Below, one piece after another: positions 50,238-59,370 of a stretch of 64,000 nucleotides of DNA; position 1 is the first letter of the stretch, and each line of letters starts with the position of its first letter. The notes under the pieces were generated by a model. The model was not told the origin of the DNA, did no database searches, and saw only the letters and a program-made list of their open reading frames with translations. Made by a program: the position numbers and the translations under genes. Source of the stretch: Lysobacter antibioticus HS124 (GTDB lineage: Bacteria; Pseudomonadota; Gammaproteobacteria; Xanthomonadales; Xanthomonadaceae); contig NZ_HG424620.1 of NCBI RefSeq assembly GCF_000336385.2, positions 1-64,000 on the forward strand. Reading direction: 5' to 3'.

Positions 50238-50274
50238 TGGTCGTCGCCCACGGCGGTTCGTGGGACGCGCGCGC

Positions 50275-51852
50275 TCAGTGACCGCCCGCCGCCGCGCCGC
50301 CGGCGGCCTTGGCGGTGAACGGCGGCTTGGCGAACCAGACGAACGCGATCACCACCAGGAACAGAATGCCGAGCAGGTGGAAGATCTCGTTGAAGCCGAT
50401 CTGCGCCGCCTGCTGGGAAATCATCTGGTTGAGCGAGACCGCACCGCGCTGCAGGTCGCCGCGGCCGAGCAGGTCCACGGTCTGGCGGATCGCCGGATCG
50501 TAGGCGCCGATGTGCTCGGTGAGCTCGGCGTGGTGGATGGTACTGCGTTGGTTCCAGCCCCAGGTGGTCAGCGAGGCGGCGAAGCTGCCGCCGAGGGTGC
50601 GCACGAAGGTGGCCAGGCCGGAGCCGGCGGCGATCTCGTGCGGTTCCAGATCGGACAGCAGGATGGTCAGCACCGGCATGAAGAACAGCGCCACGCCCAG
50701 GCCCTGCCACAACTGCACCATCGCCACGTGCTGGAAGTCCACGTCGAGGTTGAAGCCCGAACGCACGAAGCTGGTGAAGGCCATCGCCACGAAGGCCAGG
50801 CTGGCGACGATGCGCAGGTCGAAGCGGGTCGCGTACAGGCCGACGAACGGCGTCAACAGCACCGGCAGGATGCCGATCGGCGCGGTCGCCAGGCCGGCCC
50901 AGATCGGCGTATAGCCCAGGTTGCGTTGCAGCCACAGCGGCACCAGCAGGCCGACCGCGAAGAATGCCGAATAGGCCAGCACCATCGCCGCGGTGCCGCT
51001 GGCGAAGTTGCGATGGCGGAACAGGCGCAGGTTGACGATCGGGTCGCGCTCGGTGAGCTCCCAGATCACGAACACCGCCAGGGCGATGGCCGCGACGATG
51101 GCCAGGATCACGATCTTGCTCGAGTTGAACCAGTCTTCGTCGTTGCCCAGGTCCAGCAGCACCTGCAGCGCGCCGACGCCGATCACCAGGGTGATCAGGC
51201 CCATGTAGTCCATCTTCGGCTTTTCCAGCTTCTCCGGCCGGCCGCGCAACTGGCTGCCGACGACCAGGCTGGCGAAGATGCCGATCGGGACGTTGATGAA
51301 GAAGATCCACTCCCAACTGTAGTTGTCGGTGATCCAGCCGCCGAGGATCGGGCCGGCGATCGGCGCGACCACGGTCACCATCGCCAGCAGGGCGATGGCC
51401 TGGCCGCGTTTGTGCGGCGGATAGATCGAGATCAGCAGCGCCTGGGTGACCGGGTACATCGGCCCGGCGACGAAGCCCTGCAGCGCGCGCGCGGCGACCA
51501 GCAGGCCCATGCTGTTGGCCAGGCCGCACAGCAGCGAGGCGATCACGAACAGCAGGGTCGCCCACATGAACAACTTGCGCTCGCCGAACTTGCGGGTGAA
51601 GAACCCGGTCAGCGGCAGGGCGATGGCGTTGCTGACCGCGAACGAGGTGATGACCCAGGTCGCCTGGCTGCTGCTGCCGCCGAGGTTGCCGGCGATGGTC
51701 GGCAGCGAGACGTTGGCGATGGTGATGTCGAGCACCTGCATGAACGACGCCAGGGCCAGGCCCAGCGTGGTCAGCGGCATGTTCGGCGGCCGGAAGCCGG
51801 CTTGCGGCGCCGGGGCGGCGGCGGGTCCGGCGGGGGCGGTGGTGGCGGACAT
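50275..51852 (-). CDS. emrB: DHA2-family multidrug efflux MFS permease, EmrB-like
   Basis: 525 residues with about 14 membrane segments. EmrB/QacA landmarks: FMQVLDITIANVSLPTIAGN (motif D1), ATLLFVIASLLCGLANSMGL, AARALQGFVAGPMYPVTQAL and MVTVVAPIAGPILGGWITDN (motif C, WEWIFFINVP). It uses the proton gradient to expel drugs through the EmrA adaptor and an outer membrane factor. It is last of the marR-omf-emrA-emrB series, 223 bases after emrA with a 13-bp hairpin between. Substrates cannot be read. Confidence 0.95.
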   Translation of the reverse strand: MSATTAPAGPAAAPAPQAGFRPPNMPLTTLGLALASFMQVLDITIANVSLPTIAGNLGGSSSQATWVITSFAVSNAIALPLTGFFTRKFGERKLFMWATLLFVIASLLCGLANSMGLLVAARALQGFVAGPMYPVTQALLISIYPPHKRGQAIALLAMVTVVAPIAGPILGGWITDNYSWEWIFFINVPIGIFASLVVGSQLRGRPEKLEKPKMDYMGLITLVIGVGALQVLLDLGNDEDWFNSSKIVILAIVAAIALAVFVIWELTERDPIVNLRLFRHRNFASGTAAMVLAYSAFFAVGLLVPLWLQRNLGYTPIWAGLATAPIGILPVLLTPFVGLYATRFDLRIVASLAFVAMAFTSFVRSGFNLDVDFQHVAMVQLWQGLGVALFFMPVLTILLSDLEPHEIAAGSGLATFVRTLGGSFAASLTTWGWNQRSTIHHAELTEHIGAYDPAIRQTVDLLGRGDLQRGAVSLNQMISQQAAQIGFNEIFHLLGILFLVVIAFVWFAKPPFTAKAAGGAAAGGH

Positions 51853-51917
51853 GGATCGGCCTGTGCAGTCGGAGGGGGCGCGGGCGGACGCGAAGGCGCT
51901 TCGCCGCGGTCCTTAGT

Positions 51918-51948
51918 CCGCCGTTCCGGCGCGAGGCCGGAACGGCGG
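51918..51948 (-). promoter_or_regulatory. Intercistronic hairpin between emrA and emrB
   Basis: A perfect 13-bp stem CCGCCGTTCCGGC/GCCGGAACGGCGG with a 5-base loop inside a 223-base gap that breaks an otherwise overlapping operon. There is no T-run. It could adjust the emrB level by attenuation or mRNA stabilisation. Confidence 0.55.
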
Positions 51949-52075
51949 CTTCGGAGTTCGCGCGCTGTCGCAGGGGAAGGCGAATCCGGCGGGGGAGGAG
52001 ACCGGTTCGCCGCGATGCGGCGCGAACGGCGGACGAAGCACGACGAGGGGGAGGGCGTCGTCCGCGGGGAAGGGA

Positions 52076-53269
52076 TCAGCCGTGCTGCGCGCCCGGCAGG
52101 TTCTCGCGCACGATCTTGTCGATCATCGAATCGGCGTCGTGCAGTTGCTTGGCATAGGCGTCGGTGCTCAGGACCGGCTTGGCCGGCGGCGCGCTGGCGA
52201 GCACTGCGCCGGCCTGGTCGCGGATGCTGACGTCGACGTGCATGCTCAGGCCCAGGCGCAGCGGATGGTCGGCCAGTTGCTTGGGGTCCAGTTCGATCCG
52301 CACCGGCACGCGCTGGATGATCTTGATCCAGTTGCCGCTGGCGTTCTGCGCCGGCAGCAGCGAGAACGCGCTGCCGGTGCCGAGGCCGAGGCTGGTCAGC
52401 TTGCCCTGGTAGACCACGTCGCTGCCGTACAGGTCGGCATGCACCTCCACCGGCTGGCCGATGCGCATGTGGGCGAGCTGGGTTTCCTTGAAGTTGGCTT
52501 CGACCCAGACCTGCTCCAGCGGAATCACCGTCATCAACGCGGTGCCGGGCTGGACGCGCTGGCCCAGCTGCACGCTGCGCTTGGCGACGTAGCCGTCGAC
52601 CGGCGCGACGATCGCCGCGCGCTGCAGGTTGAGATAGGCCTGGCGCAGCTGCGCGGCGGCGGCGGCGACCTGCGGCTGCTTGGCGACCGTGGTCGCATCG
52701 ACCAGGGCGCGATTGCGCGCCAGGGTGCCGCGCGAGGACGACAGCGCCGCTTCGGCGGTAGCCAACTCGTCGCGGGCGTGGGCCAGCTCTTCGGCCGAGA
52801 CCGCGCCGCCGGCGACCAGGCCTTCGCGGCGCTTGACGTCGGCGCGGGCCTTCTGCACCGCGACCTGGCGTGCCGCCAGATCGGCCTGGCCGGCGTCGAC
52901 TGCGCTGTACAGGCCGCGCACCTGGCGCACGGTGTTGGCCAGATTCGCCACCGCCTGGTCGTAGGCGACCTGGGCGTCGTTGGGGTCGAGCTGGACCAGC
53001 ACCTGGCCGGCGCGCACCTTCATGCCGTCGTCGGCGCCGATGCTGATCACCGTGCCCAGGGTCTGCGGAGTGATGTTGACCACATTGCCCTGGACGTAGG
53101 CATCGTCGGTGTCCTGGTGCCAGCGCAGCACCAGCAGGTAGTACGCGGTCCAGGCGACCGCCGCGACCACCACCACGGTGAGCAGGATCAGCAGCGCCTT
53201 GCGACGCTTGCCGTTGTTCGGCGCGGCGACGGCCGCGGTCGCGGCTTGCGGGTTGATTTCGGAAGTCAT
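52076..53269 (-). CDS. emrA: Membrane fusion protein EmrA (HlyD family)
   Basis: 397 residues. A short cytoplasmic start and one membrane helix (KALLILLTVVVVAAVAWTAY, about 23-43) are followed by the biotinyl-lipoyl-like halves QDTDDAYVQGNVVNITPQTL and VDGYVAKRSVQLGQRVQPGT and a long helical hairpin between (about 90-195). EmrA-specific string: VWVEANFKETQLAHMRIGQP. It bridges the EmrB permease to the outer membrane factor. Its ATG overlaps the stop of the outer membrane gene by four bases. Confidence 0.95.
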   Translation of the reverse strand: MTSEINPQAATAAVAAPNNGKRRKALLILLTVVVVAAVAWTAYYLLVLRWHQDTDDAYVQGNVVNITPQTLGTVISIGADDGMKVRAGQVLVQLDPNDAQVAYDQAVANLANTVRQVRGLYSAVDAGQADLAARQVAVQKARADVKRREGLVAGGAVSAEELAHARDELATAEAALSSSRGTLARNRALVDATTVAKQPQVAAAAAQLRQAYLNLQRAAIVAPVDGYVAKRSVQLGQRVQPGTALMTVIPLEQVWVEANFKETQLAHMRIGQPVEVHADLYGSDVVYQGKLTSLGLGTGSAFSLLPAQNASGNWIKIIQRVPVRIELDPKQLADHPLRLGLSMHVDVSIRDQAGAVLASAPPAKPVLSTDAYAKQLHDADSMIDKIVRENLPGAQHG

Positions 53270-54789
53270 GGCGTGGGGGCCTTGGCGATGGCGTGGATCG
53301 AAGAGGAATCGCTGCGTTCGGACAGCGGCGCGACCGGATCGGACGCCTGCACCGGCAGGCCGCCGCCGAGCGCGCGGTCGAGGTCGATGCCGGCGGCCAG
53401 GCGCTGCGCGCGCAGGCCGGCGAGCTGCTGGTCGAGCTGCAGCAGCGGCCGCTGCGCGGCGAGCACATCGAGCTGGGTGCCCAGGCCGGCGCGGTAGCGG
53501 GTGCTGGCGATCTGCCAGGCCTGCTGCGCGGCGTCGCGCGCTTGCTGCGCGGACGCCAATTGGCCGTCGAGCGAACGCGCCGCCTGCAACGCGTCGGCGA
53601 CTTCGCGCAGCGCGCCGACCAGGCTCTGGTTGTAGTTGGCGACGGCGAGGTCGTAGTCGGCGTCGCGGCCGGCCAACTGGTTGCGCAGTCGGCCGCCGTC
53701 GAAGATCGGCAGGCTGATCGCCGGACCGCCCTGGATCAAGCGCGCATCGCGGGTGAACAGGTCGGACAATCCGCCCGAGGCCAGGCCGACGATCGCGCTG
53801 AGATTGACGGTGGGATAGAACTCGGCTTTGGCCGCTTCGATGCCGTGCGAAGCGGCTTCCACCCGCCAGCGTGCGGCGACCACGTCGGGGCGGTGGCCGA
53901 GCAGCTCGCTCGGCAGCACCGCCGGCACCGCCGGCGCCTGCGCGGCCAGCGCGCCGGGGCGGGCGATGTCGAGGCCGCGGTCAGGACCCTTGCCGAGCAG
54001 CGCGGCGAGAGCGTTGCGCAGCGAGTCGATCTGCTGCTGCGCGGATTGGATCTGTTGATCCGCGGCTGCGCTGGCGCTTTCGGCGTTGCGGATCTGCAAT
54101 TGATTGTCGAGGCCGGCCTTGACCCGTTGCCGGCCGAGCGCGAGCAGCTGCTCGGCGCGCCGCTTCTCGGCCAGGGCCACGTCCTGGGCCTGGAAGGCCT
54201 GGGCCAGCGAGACATAGCCGCGGGCGATGTTCGACGACAGGCTCAGGCGCACGGCCTGGGCTTCGACCTCGGCGGCGCGGGCCTGGCCCAGCGCGGCCCG
54301 CCAACGGGCGCGGTGGCCGCCCCACAGGTCGGGGCTGTACTTGAAGCTCAGCGACAGCACTTCCACGCCGCTGTACTTGCCGCCGAGCGGTTCGGGAGCG
54401 ACGGTCTCCGGCAATTGCAGGCCGGAGTACTGGGCGCTGGCGCCGAGCGTCGGCTTGCGCGCTGCATCGGCGAGGCCGGCCTGGGCGACGGCCTGGCGCA
54501 CGCGCGCGTCGGCGGCGTCGAGGCCGGGGTTGCCGGCCAGGGCTTCTTCGATCAGCGCGTTCAACTGCGCGTCGCCGAACCCGGTCCACCAGTCGGCGCG
54601 CGGGAACGCGGCGTCGGACAGGGCGGCGTCGGCGAAGCTGCGCTGCGCGACGAGGGCGTCGGCATCCAGCGCGCGGCCTTCGGGCGCGAGGCCGCGGCTG
54701 CTCGCGCAACCGGCCAGGATCAGCGCCGCGGCGAGCGGTGCGAACACGAAGGGCAGCCCGCGGCGCGGGCGAGTGTCGTGGCGGGACAT
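53266..54789 (-). CDS. Outer membrane efflux lipoprotein, NodT family
   Basis: 507 residues. A lipoprotein signal (FAPLAAALILAGCASSRG) is followed by two TolC-type halves. NodT family strings are WWTGFGDAQLNALIEEALAG, NPGLDAADARVRQAVAQAGL, SYKYSPDLWGG-like FKYSPDLWGGHRARWRAAL, ISLPIFDGGRLRNQLAGRDA and YRAGLGTQLDVLAAQRPLLQ. It forms the trimeric outer membrane tunnel of the EmrAB pump. It lies 3 bases after the marR stop and overlaps emrA. Confidence 0.95.
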   Translation of the reverse strand: MSRHDTRPRRGLPFVFAPLAAALILAGCASSRGLAPEGRALDADALVAQRSFADAALSDAAFPRADWWTGFGDAQLNALIEEALAGNPGLDAADARVRQAVAQAGLADAARKPTLGASAQYSGLQLPETVAPEPLGGKYSGVEVLSLSFKYSPDLWGGHRARWRAALGQARAAEVEAQAVRLSLSSNIARGYVSLAQAFQAQDVALAEKRRAEQLLALGRQRVKAGLDNQLQIRNAESASAAADQQIQSAQQQIDSLRNALAALLGKGPDRGLDIARPGALAAQAPAVPAVLPSELLGHRPDVVAARWRVEAASHGIEAAKAEFYPTVNLSAIVGLASGGLSDLFTRDARLIQGGPAISLPIFDGGRLRNQLAGRDADYDLAVANYNQSLVGALREVADALQAARSLDGQLASAQQARDAAQQAWQIASTRYRAGLGTQLDVLAAQRPLLQLDQQLAGLRAQRLAAGIDLDRALGGGLPVQASDPVAPLSERSDSSSIHAIAKAPTP

Positions 54790-54792
54790 GGC

Positions 54793-55251
54793 TCAGGAAC
54801 CGGTGAAAGTGAGGTTGTCGCGGACCTGTTCGAGCAGGCGGTGCAATTGGTCGCGGTCGGCGTCGCTGAGGCCGGTCATGGCGCGTTCGCGCACGCGCCG
54901 GCCGCAGGCGTCGATGTCGGCCCAGATCGCGGCGCCGGCTTCGGTCAGGTGGATGTTGAGCGCGCGCCGGTCGTCGGGATCGGCGACGCGGGCGACCAGG
55001 CCGCGCGTTTCCAGCTTGTCGAGCAGGCGGGTCATGGCGCCGGGGTTGAGCTGGGCGGCGCGCGCCAGTTCGGTGACGCCGGCGGTGCCGATGGCCAGTT
55101 CCTTGAGGGTGATGAACTGGCTGAAGGTCAGATCGTGGCCGGCCTGGGCCAGCTCGCGTTCCATTTGCGCCCACATCGCATCGCGGACCTGGCGGAACAG
55201 CAGGCCGAGGTTCGAGGTCGAGCAGGCTTGGTTCGGGGGCAGGGTGGTCAT
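54793..55251 (-). CDS. MarR family transcriptional regulator of the efflux operon
   Basis: 152 residues. A winged helix dimer: LTFSQFITLKELAIGTAGVT, ELARAAQLNPGAMTRLLDKL (recognition helix) and VARVADPDDRRALNIHLTEA (wing with the DxRR motif). It is first in the operon, and an AT-rich inverted repeat sits 26 bases upstream of its start, so autorepression released by pump substrates is the likely logic. Ligand unknown. Confidence 0.93.
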   Translation of the reverse strand: MTTLPPNQACSTSNLGLLFRQVRDAMWAQMERELAQAGHDLTFSQFITLKELAIGTAGVTELARAAQLNPGAMTRLLDKLETRGLVARVADPDDRRALNIHLTEAGAAIWADIDACGRRVRERAMTGLSDADRDQLHRLLEQVRDNLTFTGS

Positions 55252-55276
55252 GGCGCGGCATGTTCTGTGCGCGCGA

Positions 55277-55298
55277 AATATTTGTCAATGCAAATATT
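55277..55298. promoter_or_regulatory. MarR operator candidate
   Basis: The inverted repeat AATATTTG, six bases, CAAATATT is perfect and AT-rich in a GC-rich context, 26 bases before the marR start. TTGACA on the minus strand lies inside it, so binding would block the promoter. The rest of the 329-base gap to 55580 shows only an AT-rich patch near 55370-55400 (GATTTAAATC) and no gene. Confidence 0.75.
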
Positions 55299-55580
55299 GA
55301 GCTTGCAATAGGCTCGTTCAGCAAGCATCGAACGATCGTGCTTAATTTGCGCGACACGCTTCGTTACTTTTAACGTGTTGATTTAAATCGATTATTTCGT
55401 GTGGCCGGGCCGGGGACGAAGACGGCCCGCCGCCGGCCCCGGCGGCAGCGCTCTCGGCTCCTGGAGGGCCGAACCGCCAAAACGGGCCAGGTCGGGGGCG
55501 GGCGGGGCCGCGGTGTTTGCCTCGGCGGCCACGACCGCACGGCCATGGGCTGCCCCGGCACGGGCTGCCGGAACCCGCGG

Positions 55581-56372
55581 TCAGACCCGCTGCAGCACCA
55601 GTTCCAGCACGAACTTGCTGCCGAAAAAGGCCAGGACCAGCAGGATCATCGCCGCCAGGGTCCAGCGCACCGCGACCGTGCCGCGCCAGCCGTAGCGCCA
55701 GCGCCCCAGCAGCAGACCGCCGAAAGCCAGCCAGGACAGCACGCTGAGCACGGTCTTGTGCACCAGGTGCTGGGCGAACAGGTTCTCGACGAACAGCACC
55801 CCGGTCAGCAGGGTCGCGGTCAGCAGCGCGAAGCCGACGCCGATGGTGCGGAACAGCAGGCTTTCCAGTTCCACCAGCGGCGGCAATGCGCGCAACCAGC
55901 GGTGGAACTCGCGCCGGCGCAGGGCGCGTTCCTGCAGCCACAGCATCAGCGCGAACAGCGCCGCGACGGCGAGGGTGGCGTAGGCCAGCAAGGCCAGCCA
56001 GGCGTGCAATTGCAGGCGCCAGTCCAGCGGCTCCGGGTGCTGGACATGGCCGTACAGCTGGTAGCCGGCCAGCATCAGCGCCGACAGCGGGAACACCACC
56101 ACGCCGAGTGCGGCCATGCGCCCGGAGGCGCCGACGATCGCGGTCAGCGCCGCCATGCCTAGGCCGACCAGCGACAGCGCGGCGAAGAAATGCAGATCGG
56201 CCCCACCCGCGTTGCGCCAGGCCAGTAGGTGCGCCAGGCCGTGGCCGAGCACGGCCAGATTGGCCGGCAGCAGCCACCACCGGGCGCTGCGGCCGTCGCC
56301 GTTGCGCACGGCCGCGACCAACTGCCCGGTCGCAACGAGATAGAGGGCGACCGCGATGAGAACGATTGTCAT
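55581..56372 (-). CDS. Cytochrome c assembly family membrane protein (CcsA/YpjD-like)
   Basis: 263 residues from ATG 56372 with eight hydrophobic segments. CcsA/CcmC-type strings: LQLHAWLALLAYATLAVAAL, ALFALMLWLQERALRRR and HKTVLSVLSWLAFGGLLLGR, with conserved His at each membrane edge that may hold haem. It lies directly upstream, divergent to ffh, the conserved place of the YpjD-like inner membrane protein in gamma-proteobacteria. The role in haem handling is inferred from family; YpjD itself is poorly characterised. Confidence 0.88.
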   Translation of the reverse strand: MTIVLIAVALYLVATGQLVAAVRNGDGRSARWWLLPANLAVLGHGLAHLLAWRNAGGADLHFFAALSLVGLGMAALTAIVGASGRMAALGVVVFPLSALMLAGYQLYGHVQHPEPLDWRLQLHAWLALLAYATLAVAALFALMLWLQERALRRREFHRWLRALPPLVELESLLFRTIGVGFALLTATLLTGVLFVENLFAQHLVHKTVLSVLSWLAFGGLLLGRWRYGWRGTVAVRWTLAAMILLVLAFFGSKFVLELVLQRV

Positions 56373-56399
56373 CGCCGGAGTGTGGCATAAGAGCGGGCA

Positions 56400-56427
56400 T
56401 TCGGGATTTGGGATTCGCGATTCGGGG
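56400..56427. repeat. Short GGGATTN repeat between ccsA-like gene and ffh
   Basis: Four imperfect heptads (TTCGGGATTTGGGATTCGCG then ATTCGGG), fifth locus of the GGGATTN family, in the divergent promoter region. A TATACT -10-like box for ffh follows at 56480-56485. Confidence 0.7.
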
Positions 56428-56519
56428 GCGGCCGGTTGTCGCGGCAAGCACGAGCGCACGGGCCAGGGGCCGGGGCCGCTATACTTGCCGGTCCCGCCAT
56501 TCCGCGACCCCGCTCCGCC

Positions 56520-57887
56520 ATGTTCGAATCCCTGACCCAACGCCTGTCCGGCACCATCGAGCGCCTGCGCGGCCGCGGCCGTCTGACCGAAGAGAACATC
56601 CGCGAGTCGCTGCGCGAAGTGCGCATCGCCCTGCTCGAAGCCGACGTCGCCCTGCCGGTGGTGCAGGCCCTGATCGAGCGGATCAAGGTGCGCGCGGTCG
56701 GCCAGGAAGTGCTCAAGTCGCTGACCCCGGGCCAGGCCCTGATCAAGGTCGTGCGCGACGAGCTGACCGCGGTCATGGGTTCGCAGGCCGCCGACCTCAA
56801 CCTCAACGTGCCGGCGCCGGCGGTGATCCTGATGGCCGGCCTGCAGGGCGCCGGCAAGACCACCACGGTCGGCAAGCTGGCCAAGCACCTGCGCGAACGG
56901 CGCAAGAAGAAGGTGATGGTGGTCTCGGCCGACGTCTACCGTCCGGCCGCGATCGAACAGCTGCGCCAGCTCGCCGAGCAGGTCGAAGTGCTGTTCTTCC
57001 CGTCCAGCGCATCGCAGAAGCCCGAAGAGATCGTGCGCGCGGCGATCGCCGACGCCAAGAAGTCGTTCGTCGACGTGCTGCTGGTCGATACCGCCGGCCG
57101 CCTCGCCATCGACGAAGCGATGATGACCGAGATCAAGGCGCTGCACGCCGCGGTCGCGCCGGTCGAGACTCTGTTCGTGGTCGACTCGATGACCGGCCAG
57201 GACGCCGCGATCACCGCCAAGGCCTTCGCCGAGGCGCTGCCGCTGACCGGCGTGGTGCTGACCAAGACCGACGGCGACGCCCGCGGCGGCGCCGCGCTGT
57301 CGGTGCGTTACGTGACCGGCCGGCCGATCAAGTTCATCGGCGTCGGCGAGAAGCCCGACGGCCTGGACGTGTTCCATCCCGACCGCGTCGCCAGCCGCAT
57401 CCTCGACATGGGCGACGTGCTGTCGCTGGTCGAGCAGGTCGAGCAACAGGTCGACAAGGACAAGGCGCAGAAGCTCGCCGAGAAAGTCGCCAAGGGCAAG
57501 AAGTTCGACCTCAACGACATGAAGGACCAGCTCGAGCAGATGCAGAACATGGGCGGCCTGCACGGGCTCATGGACAAGCTGCCGGGCATGGGCCAGATCC
57601 CCGATGCGGTCAAGAACCAGATCACCGGCAAGGAAGTGCCGCGGATGGTCGCGATCATCAACTCGATGACCAAGAAGGAGCGGCGCAATCCGACCCTGCT
57701 CAACGGCTCGCGCCGGGCGCGCATCGCCAAGGGCGCCGGCCTGACCCCGGCCGACGTCAACAAGCTGATGAAGCAGTATCAGCAGATGGAGAAGATGATG
57801 AGCAAACTCTCCGGCGGCGGCATGAAGGGGCTGATGCGCGGCATGCGCGGGATGATGGGCGGCCGCGGCGGGATGCCGTTCCGCTGA
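56520..57887 (+). CDS. ffh: Signal recognition particle protein Ffh
   Basis: 455 residues from ATG 56520 (MFESLTQRLSGTIERLRGRG). The N domain helices include TEENIRESLREVRIALLEAD. The G domain has GLQGAGKTTTVGKLAKHL, DTAGRLAIDEAMM, TKTDGDARGGAALS and GVGEKPDGLDVF. The M domain has methionine-rich helices (MQNMGGLHGLMDKLPGMGQI) and the RNA-binding helix SRRARIAKGAG. The end is Gly/Met-rich. It binds 4.5S RNA and directs membrane proteins to FtsY. A terminator follows. Confidence 0.98.
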   Translation: MFESLTQRLSGTIERLRGRGRLTEENIRESLREVRIALLEADVALPVVQALIERIKVRAVGQEVLKSLTPGQALIKVVRDELTAVMGSQAADLNLNVPAPAVILMAGLQGAGKTTTVGKLAKHLRERRKKKVMVVSADVYRPAAIEQLRQLAEQVEVLFFPSSASQKPEEIVRAAIADAKKSFVDVLLVDTAGRLAIDEAMMTEIKALHAAVAPVETLFVVDSMTGQDAAITAKAFAEALPLTGVVLTKTDGDARGGAALSVRYVTGRPIKFIGVGEKPDGLDVFHPDRVASRILDMGDVLSLVEQVEQQVDKDKAQKLAEKVAKGKKFDLNDMKDQLEQMQNMGGLHGLMDKLPGMGQIPDAVKNQITGKEVPRMVAIINSMTKKERRNPTLLNGSRRARIAKGAGLTPADVNKLMKQYQQMEKMMSKLSGGGMKGLMRGMRGMMGGRGGMPFR

Positions 57888-57929
57888 GCGGCCGCGCCGC
57901 GAACCCGGCGCACATCGTTACAAAACGCG

Positions 57930-57959
57930 ACGGCGGCCTTCGGGTCGCCGTTTTTGTTT
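57930..57959 (+). terminator. Intrinsic terminator after ffh
   Basis: A 9-bp stem ACGGCGGCC/GGTCGCCGT (one G-T pair) with a TTCG loop and TTTTGTTT after it. Confidence 0.9.
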
Positions 57960-58161
57960 GTGCCGATCGGTGAGGCGTCACGCTCCGCACGCGTCGGGTC
58001 GCTTGCGTCGCGACGCGCGCTGCGCACACTTGCTGCGCGTCGCGACGGCGCGCTCGTTTCGTCTTCGCTCGGGACGCCGCGACGGCCGTCGCCGACGCAC
58101 TTTCGGTTCGTCTTTCATCGCTCGCGAAGCATCGCAGCGATTTCACTTGGAGATCCAACGC

Positions 58162-59076
58162 ATGATGCAATCCTTTCCCATCCGCGGCGCGCTCGCGCTC
58201 GGCTTCGCCGCCGCCGGCCTGTACGGCGCGCCGCAGGCGGCCATGGCCGCTTCCAGCTTCGCCTATGTCAGCGAAACCGGCGACGTGATCGGCGACGGCA
58301 AGCGCGGCAGCTACACCGACGCCAACGCCCAGTTCCAACTGCGCGGCACGGCCTACGAAGCGACGCTCGACATCTCCACCGGCGACAAGGTGTGGACGGT
58401 GCGCCTGGCGCCGCCGCCCGGCGAGCGGCTGCGGCCGGGGCGTTACTACCTGGCCGAGCATTTCCGCGAGCGGACCGGGCGCGCGGCCGGCGCTTATGTT
58501 TCCACCGACCGCAGCTACTGCACCTATGCCTGGAGTACGGTGCAGATCCGGCAGATCGCGTTCGACAGCAACGGTGCGATCAAGGGTTTGGAGGCGGTGG
58601 TCCAGCAGCGCTGCGACCACGATGTGATGCCCTTGCTGACCGTGGCGATGAGCCACAACGTCGCGCCGCTGTCGTTCAAGTTCAAGCGGACCTTCAGCGA
58701 TCCGGTCAGGAACGTCGATCTGGGCTACGCCGGCGACACGTCGTTGTTCGCGCTGAACGGAACCGACAGCCTGCTCAGCTACGAGGTCGACGGACGCCAG
58801 AACCGTTGGCGTCTGAAACTCACGCCGCCTACCGGTAAGCGCCTGCTCAAGGGTACGTACGCGCTCGCTTCCGTCGCCAGCGCCAATGCCTTGGGCCTGG
58901 ATATGTATTCGCGTAGCGGCCACCACGCGTTCCTGTGCGAGGGCATGTCCGGCACCCTGCAGATCAAGGACGTGCGCTACAGCAGCGCCGGAGCGGCGAC
59001 CGCGCTGTGGGCGGACTTCGAGTACCGCTGCGCGGACGGCGACGCAGTGCGCGGCGTCATCCGCCACAAACTCTGA
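58162..59076 (+). CDS. Secreted duplicated-domain protein, paralogue A
   Basis: 304 residues from ATG 58162, with TTGGAGATCCAACGC before it. Signal peptide ([20 protein letters not shown] then AASS). Two related units of about 135 residues follow (about 30-165 and 170-304). Shared features: [20 protein letters not shown] against [19 protein letters not shown], a W-x-L/K-x-L-A/T-P-P-x-G-x-R/K-L strand, G-x-Y-x-L-A, a mid Cys, [19 protein letters not shown] against [19 protein letters not shown], and a late Cys. It is a paralogue of the next gene. I do not recognise the family. Secreted or periplasmic. Confidence 0.75.
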   Translation: MMQSFPIRGALALGFAAAGLYGAPQAAMAASSFAYVSETGDVIGDGKRGSYTDANAQFQLRGTAYEATLDISTGDKVWTVRLAPPPGERLRPGRYYLAEHFRERTGRAAGAYVSTDRSYCTYAWSTVQIRQIAFDSNGAIKGLEAVVQQRCDHDVMPLLTVAMSHNVAPLSFKFKRTFSDPVRNVDLGYAGDTSLFALNGTDSLLSYEVDGRQNRWRLKLTPPTGKRLLKGTYALASVASANALGLDMYSRSGHHAFLCEGMSGTLQIKDVRYSSAGAATALWADFEYRCADGDAVRGVIRHKL

Positions 59077-59098
59077 CCGGCCCTGGCTCTCGGTCGAA

Positions 59099-59129
59099 GG
59101 CCGGCGCGGATGCGCCGGCCTTTTTTTTT
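59099..59129 (+). terminator. Intrinsic terminator after paralogue A
   Basis: A perfect 9-bp stem GGCCGGCGC/GCGCCGGCC with loop GGAT and a run of nine T. Confidence 0.96.
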
Positions 59130-59370
59130 GTGCCTGATCGAAAGCGGCGCGCAAGTTGCGACCGCGCTTCGCATCGAAGCCGGCGGTCGCCGACGAGCGG
59201 GTGCGCGGTTCTCGGCCAGCGAGACCCGCGCAACCGATCCTATGCATGCACGACGCGGATCACCGGCCTTCGCGCCCATCGCAGGCAAGGCCGCGCCTCT
59301 TCCCGCCGTCGTCTCGCAGCCGCATGCACTCGCCGCCATCGCGCGGCGCACACACACGGAGGTCGTACGC

